In this document: positions 18,509 through 26,677 of the stretch, piece after piece
How the letters are laid out: every line of letters begins with the position of its first letter
Numbering within the stretch: position 1 is the stretch's first letter
NCBI GenBank assembly: GCA_016765495.1
Contig: JAESPV010000026.1
Location: 2,323 to 62,111, forward strand
DNA length: 59,789 nucleotides
Reading direction: 5' to 3'
Origin: Desulfocapsa sp.
GTDB lineage: Bacteria; Desulfobacterota; Desulfobulbia; Desulfobulbales; Desulfocapsaceae
Program-made: the position numbers and the translations under genes
Notes under the pieces: model-generated
The model's input: the letters and a program-made list of their open reading frames with translations, nothing else
Told to the model about the DNA's origin: nothing
Databases searched by the model: none

Positions 18509-21505
18509 TCAGTCCCTGACAACATCACAAAACATATCGCAAAATTTCACTTCCTCCACAGACCAGCAAATTTTTTCCCTTAGATGCAATAACTGCTGTC
18601 TGTAATCCTTCTTTTCTGAAAAATAATTATTGATTACCACGGCAATATCTTCTGCAGATTCCATTTTTCGGCTATTACCAATGTTGTTTTCCCGAACAAA
18701 GCGATTTAATTCAGGAGAATCCTGAGCTATAATTGGCAAGCCTGCCTGAATAAATTCAAAAAGCTTATTTGGTGTACAGTAATAACTATTCAGATCAGTA
18801 TGGGGATAGGGAATAATCCCAACATCTGCTGATGCTGAGTAGTGCAGTAATACAGACTGGTCAACTGCAGGAAAGAAAAAGACCCGATGATTAAGCATAT
18901 GATCCTTTTCAGCAATTTTTTCCAAATCGCGTTGATATTCACCAAATCCCATAAGTACTAATACGACATTGCTATCTGCCAGATACTTTGCTGACTTTAC
19001 AAACAAATCCAGATTCCTGTTTGGAGAATAGCCCCCCTGAAAAAGAACTATTTTAGTTCCTTCAGACACAGGTAACTTCTCTCTAAAATAATTATAACGA
19101 TGGTGTATATCAAATGTATCAGGAGCATCTAAAGCATTCAATATTACTTTCGGTTTTTTTATACCGTATCGCTTAGCCATTTCCCCGGCAATGCTATCAT
19201 TTACCGTTATTACCAGATCGGGGTATGCAACAAATTCCCTTTCCACCCTGGTATATAATTCACGTTTGTTTTCCGGGAAAATTGCCTGTTCCGGGTAGAG
19301 TTCATGGGCATCATAAATAAGAGGTACACTTTTACATTTTGCAGCATAAACTGCTGCAGGCAATACAGGCAGATCACAGCACATCAAACAATCTATATTT
19401 TCCTCCATGGCCATATGGAGATATTGAAAATGGAGCCAGTAAAAATTGTCCAAGTCAAACTCAGCCTCAGATTCCCAAGCACCAACAGGAGCACGATATT
19501 TTTTTGTTTTATGAGGATTAATTCGCTTTACCTGCAACATTTCATTAGTGAAGGTATCTTCGTCCTTCAACGCCGCAATAATTGTACAGCGTATATCAAA
19601 CCTTGAAATAATACTTTGACACATCTGCACCGTACGTCTGTCAATTTTCACATCCGGCGTAAGGATAAGTAAATGTTTTTTTCCCCTTAATGATTCAGGG
19701 AGTATTTCAGGTTTTCGACTCCAAACACGTTCAAACAGAACCTTCAACGGATGTCTTATTGTGTGCAACAACCTGTCCACTGTATTGGATAATGCATACA
19801 CACTTTCCTTAACACCATATATATCATTTATTGATAATAACAGTTCGTTACGAAGTGTATCTTGTCCCTCGCCAAGCTTGCCCAGATCCTCACCAAGCTT
19901 ACTTTGTCCCTGACTTAACTCTTTCTGTCTATCACCAAGTCTATTCTGGATAGCATTCAACTGGAGAAAGCGTTTATAGGAAACCATCTCTTTTACATGT
20001 ACTTTCCGGCAGATTAAATCATGTTGATACTCTGCCAGGGTAGCAATGTTCCAGTATAAGCATTTATAGTGATGATGATACATGTATGACTCCACTGGAG
20101 CCCAAATTATCTGACCTGCTAACAGTGGTTTATAATTTGCAAACTCTGTCAATACATAGGGCTGTTCCAGGAAATCCACATTTTTCTCGTCTATAATAGA
20201 GAGCGTGGAGGGACTTTTATCAAGATAAAATTCAAGAAACGGAATGGGCACAGATGACGCTTTTTTTCCTTTTATAAGAAGTTCGAACTGCAAGCCCTCA
20301 TTGGACGGTACCAACTCGTCAGGAAGTACCACAGATACAGTTTTACTCTCGTTGGAACCGGTAAATACTATATCAAGAAGATGAATATATCCTCTTTCAA
20401 GGCAATAACTATTCACCTGTACCGTTTCCCTTAGCTCAATATCAATATATGTGATAAATAATGTTTGTCCTTTATGTAAAAACGGAATAACAAACAGCGC
20501 ATGATCAAACTGACTGCCATTATCTCCAAAAAAGCAGCATTCGAAAGGAGATTCTTCTGGAGGGTCAATCCAGTTATTCTCGGAATTTTTCAGAATATAC
20601 GAAGTCAGCGGATAAAAATGAGACCTCTCCTTAATAAATGCAGCATTGGACGTATCGATATATTGCCTATGAAACACAGAAATATCCGGAATCTTTTTTT
20701 CAGACAACATAGCGTTTTTATCTGAAGAAAACATCTCGAAATCACAAAACTTTTTCTTTGCTTTAATGCAGGCAAACAAAATCATTACTTCTGTCGGGTG
20801 ATTAAAAAAACCATCAAGACCGGAATTAATAAGTTTATCAGTTTCTAAATCATACTCAATATCGCCTTCCTGTATGGTGCCGCATAAAGGACAAAGTGCA
20901 TTCTCCCAATGTTTATACCCCTTGCCTAAACTCCGTTTCAAAGAGTACTTCTGTGGCGGATCGCTACTCCATGGTTCTCCGAAATACGTATACACCAATG
21001 GGGCGTAATCGTCCCTGAACAAGGTAATAATGGCTTCCACACCTAATGATCGTATATGATAGTTAATATGAAAAACAGTACTGCAATTGATACATTTGCC
21101 CTGATTTGCTTCGAGATCTTCATTGTTGGGCGATATAATTAAAATATATTTTTTTGAAACTCGTTTTAATTCATTTATGGTTTTCGAATAAATATCCACA
21201 GGTAGATGTTCAAGCACATCACTACAGACAACCAAGTCAAAAGAATCGTCATCAAAGCAAAGCAGATTATCTAAACTCCCGTGAACCTGCTTATGCTGAT
21301 AATGCTTTAGAGCTGCCCTGCTTCGATCAACACCTGTAATTGTGTAGCCCCGAACACTATTCGTCAACGTTCCGCTTCCACAGCCAGCATCGAGTATTGA
21401 CTCAACATCACCTGGAATCATTTTGGAAAAAAGAATAATACGCTCTTTTTCCTGATCCGTCAGTTCCCTGTCCCAAAGATTATTTTGTTCGTAATAATCA
21501 CTCAT
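18509..21505 (-). CDS. Fusion: SAM methyltransferase, Cys-rich/beta linker, coiled coil, GT4 glycosyltransferase
   Basis: A 998-residue protein starting at ATG 21505, which overlaps the wzt stop (ATGAGTGA). Residues 36-110 form a class I methyltransferase (LDAGCGSG, ITGVDRS, VVCSDVLEHLP). Next come CxxC pairs (CINC, CPLCG) typical of zinc sites, then a beta-rich stretch of unknown role. A Gln/Glu/Lys/Leu-rich heptad segment near residues 530-600 predicts a coiled coil. The last 370 residues are a GT4 enzyme (ILTPDVKIDRRTVQ, YDAHELYPEQ, CTPNKLFEFIQAGLP). It may cap or terminate chain growth next to its ABC exporter, as WbdD/WbbD-type methyltransferase systems do (inference). The GT half is paralogous to the gene at 10507. 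Confidence 0.8.
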   Translation of the reverse strand: MSDYYEQNNLWDRELTDQEKERIILFSKMIPGDVESILDAGCGSGTLTNSVRGYTITGVDRSRAALKHYQHKQVHGSLDNLLCFDDDSFDLVVCSDVLEHLPVDIYSKTINELKRVSKKYILIISPNNEDLEANQGKCINCSTVFHINYHIRSLGVEAIITLFRDDYAPLVYTYFGEPWSSDPPQKYSLKRSLGKGYKHWENALCPLCGTIQEGDIEYDLETDKLINSGLDGFFNHPTEVMILFACIKAKKKFCDFEMFSSDKNAMLSEKKIPDISVFHRQYIDTSNAAFIKERSHFYPLTSYILKNSENNWIDPPEESPFECCFFGDNGSQFDHALFVIPFLHKGQTLFITYIDIELRETVQVNSYCLERGYIHLLDIVFTGSNESKTVSVVLPDELVPSNEGLQFELLIKGKKASSVPIPFLEFYLDKSPSTLSIIDEKNVDFLEQPYVLTEFANYKPLLAGQIIWAPVESYMYHHHYKCLYWNIATLAEYQHDLICRKVHVKEMVSYKRFLQLNAIQNRLGDRQKELSQGQSKLGEDLGKLGEGQDTLRNELLLSINDIYGVKESVYALSNTVDRLLHTIRHPLKVLFERVWSRKPEILPESLRGKKHLLILTPDVKIDRRTVQMCQSIISRFDIRCTIIAALKDEDTFTNEMLQVKRINPHKTKKYRAPVGAWESEAEFDLDNFYWLHFQYLHMAMEENIDCLMCCDLPVLPAAVYAAKCKSVPLIYDAHELYPEQAIFPENKRELYTRVEREFVAYPDLVITVNDSIAGEMAKRYGIKKPKVILNALDAPDTFDIHHRYNYFREKLPVSEGTKIVLFQGGYSPNRNLDLFVKSAKYLADSNVVLVLMGFGEYQRDLEKIAEKDHMLNHRVFFFPAVDQSVLLHYSASADVGIIPYPHTDLNSYYCTPNKLFEFIQAGLPIIAQDSPELNRFVRENNIGNSRKMESAEDIAVVINNYFSEKKDYRQQLLHLREKICWSVEEVKFCDMFCDVVRD

Positions 21506-23330
21506 TATCTGCCTGTATTTTGTTGGAAAATATCCACTTAACAGGTTGATTGACAATGCCAAGATCAACGTTAATACCTTCCGGGGGAATAACCTTTAAT
21601 GAATAGCAACGATCATGAAGATCATAGGCAGCAGGTTCAGAAGCTGCTAACACATCAAACTCTTTAAATAAAGCAATTGATATGATATAATCTCCTGCCC
21701 CTAATAATAAGGGATCAAAGACAATAGTAAGCTCACTATTACCATCGACTTTTCCAAAAGAAACACCATTCAGACTTGATATAACCTGTAGTGCACAAAT
21801 TCCGTCCAGTCGATATATGGCAATAACCGCAACGGGATCAATAATGGGTGTTTTTGATTCAATATACATTTTGGCAATGGCCTTTTCGCCACTGACCAGT
21901 GTATTTCTTTTTGAATGCTCCGAATCATAAAAGGTAAAGGAAGTTATCTTTACCTCACCGCTGCCATAGCGTTCTTCGTCATTGACCTGAACTGTTTCAG
22001 TGTCAGTCTCAGGTTCAGTTTTACTCTTTTCTTCATTTACATGTTCAATTGTTTTGATCTCTTCTTCATATAGCGGGAAAGTAACATGTTTCCAGCACCT
22101 GCTGTCTTGAGGTATAATTGTTCCTATTCTACGATATTGACCACCTGAAAACAGTTCAACATGAAATTTTTCATCTCCAAGATCATAATATTCGATCTGT
22201 ACATTCAAGCACGTATCCAGCTCTTTGACCCCACTCAAGCGAAATTGAAAAGGTGCATGTAAATAGCTTCCTCCAACATCACTGAAGCTGCGACAATACT
22301 TTCCATCTCGTGTTTCAGAATCACTCCACTCCATCACATTACGTTGCACAATTACATGATTCGCACAGTTTAAATCATTATCAGCCGCATTGCCCACATC
22401 TATCTTTCCTATAACTTCAATGGTATCCGAAATAGTCAGGCGATTAATAGGATGTGGCTGTAGCGGAGTTTTCCAATCATCAACAACGAAATGAAAGAGC
22501 AGGTTTTTTTCAGCTTTGTTTTGAGGATCGCTTGTTCTTTTAGAATGATCCGGGAGGAGTTTTTGATTGATTATGCTTAACCGTTCTTCTTCACGGCGTC
22601 GAATATTTTTTAAGTATTTTTTAGAAATATCAAGGGTGCTGCCCGAACAACGGATACGACCACGGTCAATCCAGATAACTTTTTCACATAACTGTTGAAC
22701 CGAAGACATATCATGGGAAACAAAAAGAACCGTTGTTCCTCCACTGGTTAGCTCCTTCATTCGTCCTACACACTTACCACCAAAATAGGCATCTCCTGCC
22801 CCTAAAATTTCATCAATAATTAAAATTTCAGGCTGAATCGCCGTGGCAGCAGAAAAGGCAAGACGAGCATACATGCCGGCAGAGTAGGTTTTTACCGGAT
22901 TATCAATAAAGTCTTCAAGCTCGGAGAAGGTGAGAATATTATGGTACTTTTCCAGAGCCACGGCACCGGTTATCCCCTGATACGCCAATGAAGAGAAAAT
23001 ATTTTCGCGACCTGTAAATTCGGGATGAAACCCGGTACCAAGCTCCATCAGTGCCTGTATTTCTCCTTTTACTGTACTCCTACCAATAGTTGGGCTTATC
23101 TGACCGGAAATAATTTTAAGCAGAGTTGATTTTCCTGCACCATTATGACCAATAAGACCTATTCTGGCACCTTTTGGAATGGAAATATCGATATCACGCA
23201 ATGCCCAGAATTCATCATACTTTCTGGAGGAGACGGGAATCCCGAGTAAATCCAAGATCCGGTGCCGTTTGTTCCGAAACACTTTATACTGTTTGCCAAT
23301 ACCAGACAGTTGGATCACATAATCAGACAT
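21498..23330 (-). CDS. wzt: ABC transporter ATPase for polysaccharide export (Wzt-like, long C-terminal region)
   Basis: A 610-residue protein. The ATPase domain (residues 1-240) has Walker A GHNGAGKST, signature YSAGMYARL, Walker B ILIIDEILG, and the H-loop FVSHDM. It then continues for about 370 residues. The end (GSGEVKITSFTFYD to VKWIF) matches the immunoglobulin-like Wzt C-terminal domain that binds the polysaccharide. Between ATPase and that domain lies an additional beta-rich block of about 170 residues (near residues 270-440), making it longer than usual (400-470). It overlaps wzm by 8 bases and the fusion gene by 8 bases. The long C-terminus suggests export of a specific, possibly terminally modified, chain. 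Confidence 0.92.
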   Translation of the reverse strand: MSDYVIQLSGIGKQYKVFRNKRHRILDLLGIPVSSRKYDEFWALRDIDISIPKGARIGLIGHNGAGKSTLLKIISGQISPTIGRSTVKGEIQALMELGTGFHPEFTGRENIFSSLAYQGITGAVALEKYHNILTFSELEDFIDNPVKTYSAGMYARLAFSAATAIQPEILIIDEILGAGDAYFGGKCVGRMKELTSGGTTVLFVSHDMSSVQQLCEKVIWIDRGRIRCSGSTLDISKKYLKNIRRREEERLSIINQKLLPDHSKRTSDPQNKAEKNLLFHFVVDDWKTPLQPHPINRLTISDTIEVIGKIDVGNAADNDLNCANHVIVQRNVMEWSDSETRDGKYCRSFSDVGGSYLHAPFQFRLSGVKELDTCLNVQIEYYDLGDEKFHVELFSGGQYRRIGTIIPQDSRCWKHVTFPLYEEEIKTIEHVNEEKSKTEPETDTETVQVNDEERYGSGEVKITSFTFYDSEHSKRNTLVSGEKAIAKMYIESKTPIIDPVAVIAIYRLDGICALQVISSLNGVSFGKVDGNSELTIVFDPLLLGAGDYIISIALFKEFDVLAASEPAAYDLHDRCYSLKVIPPEGINVDLGIVNQPVKWIFSNKIQADNE

Positions 23331-24108
23331 AATCGGCGAAAACGACTTTTAAACGTTTAAACAAAAAAAATCCGGTGCAATAGGTAAGGAAGCTAATGAG
23401 AGCAAAAGTGATAAAAAGATCCCTGGAAAACAAACCATAAATCATTGCTTCCCGATACATTGTGATAAGGTAGTACAGTGGATTAGCGTACATAAGTGTC
23501 ATTAGTTTTTCAGGAATCATCTCATTTGTATATGCAATAGGAGATATCAACATCAAAAAAAGAGTCACAACTCCAACCATTGTGGAAAGATCCCGCATAA
23601 ATACATTCAGGGCAGATAAAATCCAGATAAGACCAATGGTAAATATAATCTGCATGAGAAAAATCACAGGTACCAGGAATTGGGTGGTAAAAAACAATCC
23701 ACGACACCATAGAACTATCAGTAGTATCATTATCCCAACGATCATGGTTAACGATGCAGTGAGTACTGCTTTAACAGGAATAAGCTCAATGGGAAACATG
23801 GTATTTTTCACTAGCCCGCTATTGGCAGTTACAGAACCGACTCCATTCCCAAGAGCTTCAGCAAACCCCAGAAAAGGAACAAGACCAGCAAAAATCAGGA
23901 GAACATATTCAAAAGGCGTATAAGCGGGCAGGCGTACCTTAAAAACGAAAAGATAAATTACAGAATACAACAGAAGAAATAATATGGGATACAAAACCAT
24001 CCAGGCAAGCCCTAAAACCGTACCTTTATAACGTGCTTTTATTTCATTAACAGTTGTAGCCAACAATATGACACGGTGACGAAAAAGAATCATTAAACAC
24101 TCTAGCAC
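23323..24108 (-). CDS. wzm: ABC-2 type polysaccharide export permease
   Basis: A 261-residue, six-helix ABC-2 permease. It has the EIKARYKGTVLGLAWMVLYP motif near the N-terminus, the LVKNTMFPIELIP segment, LNVFMRDLS, and LISPIAYTNEMIP plus ANPLYYLI near the end, all characteristic of Wzm. It partners with the Wzt ATPase encoded immediately downstream (8-base overlap) to flip lipid-linked polysaccharide across the inner membrane. It begins 27 bases after the end of gspG, so the exporter may be co-transcribed with gspG. It differs clearly from the permease at 1-678. Confidence 0.93.
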   Translation of the reverse strand: MLECLMILFRHRVILLATTVNEIKARYKGTVLGLAWMVLYPILFLLLYSVIYLFVFKVRLPAYTPFEYVLLIFAGLVPFLGFAEALGNGVGSVTANSGLVKNTMFPIELIPVKAVLTASLTMIVGIMILLIVLWCRGLFFTTQFLVPVIFLMQIIFTIGLIWILSALNVFMRDLSTMVGVVTLFLMLISPIAYTNEMIPEKLMTLMYANPLYYLITMYREAMIYGLFSRDLFITFALISFLTYCTGFFLFKRLKVVFADYV

Positions 24109-24135
24109 GACAGCTCCCTGAAAAACAATCTGGTT

Positions 24136-24579
24136 TTAATTCCAGCTACCGATATCTTCTTTTTCACCTTCACCACCTTCTTTGCCATCTAGCCCCAAGG
24201 AGATAATATCTATTTCTCCATGAGTACCGGGATTTTTGTAAATATACGCAGATCCCCACGGATCTATGGGGAGATCTTTGGCAAGATATGGACCGTCCCA
24301 TTTTTTATGGTTGGATTTATTTTTCATTAGTACCGTTAGACCTTCATCTTCGCTAGGGAAAGAACCAATATCAAGGCGATAAGTACCAAGAGAGGTCATC
24401 AACATCGCGATTTGAGAACGAGCGGTTTTTTCTTTTGCCATTCCCAGTTTTCCGAATAGCCTTGGACCTACCAAAGAAGCGAGTAAGCCCATGATAATCA
24501 TGACGATGAGAAGCTCGATTAGTGAAAAACCTTTGTTGTTGGATGTGATGTTTTCTGTTTTTGTTTGTTTTTTACTCAT
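24136..24579 (-). CDS. gspG: Type II secretion major pseudopilin GspG
   Basis: A 147-residue product starting at ATG 24579; an in-frame upstream ATG at 24663 would give an unusually long leader. The type III (prepilin) signal is NNKGFSLIELLIVM, with cleavage after Gly and Glu at +5. The body carries the GspG-specific YRLDIGSFPSEDEGL, the KKWDGPYLAKDLPIDPWG block, and a C-terminal DIISLGLDGKEGGEG segment associated with the calcium site. It forms the shaft of the pseudopilus. It is separated from the other T2SS genes by a terminator and the secreted-protein gene, and lies just upstream of wzm. Confidence 0.95.
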   Translation of the reverse strand: MSKKQTKTENITSNNKGFSLIELLIVMIIMGLLASLVGPRLFGKLGMAKEKTARSQIAMLMTSLGTYRLDIGSFPSEDEGLTVLMKNKSNHKKWDGPYLAKDLPIDPWGSAYIYKNPGTHGEIDIISLGLDGKEGGEGEKEDIGSWN

Positions 24580-24732
24580 TTGTTTTCTTATGTAATTGCA
24601 TTTTCTTCTGATGTACTGGGCTGTAGAAAAGAAATGTATTTTTTGAATATCAAATTTCGACATTCTCTGGTAAATTTATCCCGTTCAACATCAAAATATC
24701 GCCCACATACTAACACATCTCCACCATAAAAA

Positions 24733-24767
24733 AAAAGGTCTCTCGAATATTCTTCGAGAGACCTTTT
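24733..24767 (-). terminator. Rho-independent terminator after the 24801-26399 gene
   Basis: A perfect 15-base stem (AAAAGGTCTCTCGAA at 24733-24747 and its complement at 24753-24767) encloses a 5-base loop. Read on the minus strand it is followed by a run of nine T residues. It lies 34 bases past the stop codon of the secreted-protein gene, so it ends that transcript before gspG. Confidence 0.9.
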
Positions 24768-24800
24768 AAAGATCCAAACCTACAATCTATTGACTAATGA

Positions 24801-26399
24801 CTATTGAGACAAATTAGTATTTGCAATATTGTACAATGGAAGCGCAGTTCTTCCATCAGGACCGATCTGAATACCACTTACCTGCATAAGTGCCGCAGGA
24901 GCATTTGATACTACTTCAATAGCGCACTGATATGCCTTTGTACCATCAAGTCCTAAAGCAGTAACTATGTCACCAGAAGTGAACGTTACATGATTATTTG
25001 CTGGAACGTTAGCAAGAGTTCCATTTACCTGCATCTGTACACCGTCGGTAGTGTTTTCACATGTTGCATTGAGTGCCATTGTTGCAGTCTCATTAAACCT
25101 GTTAGTCGCTTTCAGGAATGCATTGTATCCAGGATATCCAATTGGAAAGTAAGTGATAATGCTATCATAGCCTTCTCCCAATGTCCATGCACCAGCACTT
25201 ACACCAGTGGGTAAAGCATACGTAATCTGATAGAAGTTAGCAGCAGGCTCTGAAACAACTGAGAACCCAAATGTTCTAATATCAATAGGGCTACCATCTA
25301 CTGTAGCATCAAACAAGAAATCAGTTGTTGTACCACCAGCAGTATCATTGATAGTATCTGTAGCCAGAGCAGTCACCCAACCTACACTTGTAGTATAAGG
25401 AACACTAACTTGGGTAGTTGCACCAATAGTTGCTTTCATACTAACATCACCACCCAGTTGAAGAGCCTGGTCAGCAACACTACTTGTCAGCACCCCGTGA
25501 ATCTTAACCACTGAACCATCATCTGTATCCTGTGCAAGAAAAAATGTACCTGCATTGGGGAAGTAATTAGTAGTATCATTGCATCCTGTTACAGAGGCAG
25601 TAGTATTAACTTCATTACGGTTAGTAAGGGTGTATGTCGATGCATCTATTAAGACAGGGGTAGCAGCTGGTAGAAAATTAACTTTTGCAGGACTTGAGTC
25701 AAGATTGATTACCGCATCAAACACATCATTAGCAGGTTTTACGCACAAGGTGTACTGATTAACCATTTGTCCAATTGTTGCTGATGCAGTTTGATCACCT
25801 GCAAAAGGTCCAGATTCAACCACGGTCAATGTAACACTATCATCAAGACTTAAGCCAGCATGCAGAGACCAGTTAACACCATCGGTTGGTTCAGCTGTAG
25901 CAGCAGTACCTGTTGAGCCTATTACAAGTCTGGTGCCAGCAGCAAGCAAACCACCACCATTATGAGACAGAGGCCCTACAAATGTCAACTCTCCATTAGC
26001 AAGGTTTCCTACTACAGGATTACTAGTTGAACCTATAATGGGTAGTCCCAGCTCAGCAATGTCATAATTGCCATCATCCCAAGCATAGAGATAGTATGTG
26101 CTGTCCGCAGCAGTAAAATCAGCATTATCCATTGAAAAAACTAATTTTGTTGGACTATTTACTCCGGTGGTAGTTACAAACATACCAAGAGAACCAACAG
26201 AATCATTCGGCCCAAACGGTGTTATCACATTAACCGTACTCGTGTTATATGCCTCATTTGCAATATAAGCCGGACCAACATTTGCAGCTCCTCCAGCAGT
26301 CAGATCATTCATAACACTCAAAGACACAGCCCCAGCACTACCAGCAACCAAAGAGAGGCCAAGTGTTGCAAGCGCAGCTTTTTTTAATACCTTCTTCAT
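24801..26399 (-). CDS. Secreted protein of unknown function between gspD and gspG (candidate T2SS substrate)
   Basis: The 532-residue protein has a clear Sec signal peptide (MKKVLKKAALATLGLSLVAG, cut near SAGA-VS). The mature part is rich in Thr, Ala, Asp, Asn and Gly, with very few Lys and Arg, which predicts an acidic, beta-rich extracellular protein. Four Cys (VTGCND, TLCVKP, ATCENT, YQCAIE) could form disulfides. There is no PEP-CTERM or LPXTG-like tail. A strong ribosome site (TAGGAG, 7 bases from ATG) with its own promoter and terminator suggests high expression as a single gene. I do not recognise the family. Its place inside the T2SS genes makes it a likely substrate or surface-layer-type component (inference). 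Confidence 0.8.
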   Translation of the reverse strand: MKKVLKKAALATLGLSLVAGSAGAVSLSVMNDLTAGGAANVGPAYIANEAYNTSTVNVITPFGPNDSVGSLGMFVTTTGVNSPTKLVFSMDNADFTAADSTYYLYAWDDGNYDIAELGLPIIGSTSNPVVGNLANGELTFVGPLSHNGGGLLAAGTRLVIGSTGTAATAEPTDGVNWSLHAGLSLDDSVTLTVVESGPFAGDQTASATIGQMVNQYTLCVKPANDVFDAVINLDSSPAKVNFLPAATPVLIDASTYTLTNRNEVNTTASVTGCNDTTNYFPNAGTFFLAQDTDDGSVVKIHGVLTSSVADQALQLGGDVSMKATIGATTQVSVPYTTSVGWVTALATDTINDTAGGTTTDFLFDATVDGSPIDIRTFGFSVVSEPAANFYQITYALPTGVSAGAWTLGEGYDSIITYFPIGYPGYNAFLKATNRFNETATMALNATCENTTDGVQMQVNGTLANVPANNHVTFTSGDIVTALGLDGTKAYQCAIEVVSNAPAALMQVSGIQIGPDGRTALPLYNIANTNLSQ

Positions 26400-26610
26400 T
26401 CTTTTCTCCTATACTTTCTTTTTTTTCCAGTCAGCAGAGACTATCTCTACAACCTGAAACAACTTTTACTAAAAAGAGCGGGATTACCACTCAAACACAC
26501 CCAAAGACCTTAGATATAATCCCTCCTTTTTAATGTTAACTAAACGTTACTGTTTTTTTTATTAAAAATTAGTCGCTTTTGCAAGGAATTTTATCACAAA
26601 AATCAGAAAC

Positions 26611-26643
26611 AATTAAAATAATTAAAATAATTAAAATAATTAT
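26611..26643. repeat. AT-rich 9-base tandem repeat (AATTAAAAT) near the transcription start
   Basis: Three full copies and part of a fourth of AATTAAAAT run from 26611 to 26643. On the minus strand they overlap the -10 box and the predicted transcription start of the secreted-protein gene, so they would lie in the earliest transcribed bases. Copy-number change by slippage could alter expression. Confidence 0.85.
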
Positions 26644-26668
26644 ACGTTTTCCTCCTGATAATTGTCAA
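26639..26668 (-). promoter_or_regulatory. Consensus sigma-70 promoter for the secreted-protein gene
   Basis: On the minus strand a perfect -35 TTGACA (26668-26663) and a perfect -10 TATAAT (26644-26639) are separated by 18 bases. It lies 10 bases after the gspD stop codon and about 240 bases before the ATG at 26399, giving an untranslated leader of about 230 bases. The leader contains a second ribosome-site-like AAGGAGGG near 26520-26528 with no nearby start codon. Confidence 0.8.
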
Positions 26669-26677
26669 GTATTTTTT

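Noticed and set aside
24801..26399. Possible PEP-CTERM/exosortase substrate in a polysaccharide neighbourhood.
   Set aside because: The C-terminus lacks the PEP motif, hydrophobic helix and basic tail, and no exosortase gene is in the window.
26518..26535. AAGGAGGG in the leader as ribosome site of a small upstream gene.
   Set aside because: No ATG, GTG or TTG at suitable spacing opens a frame of useful length.
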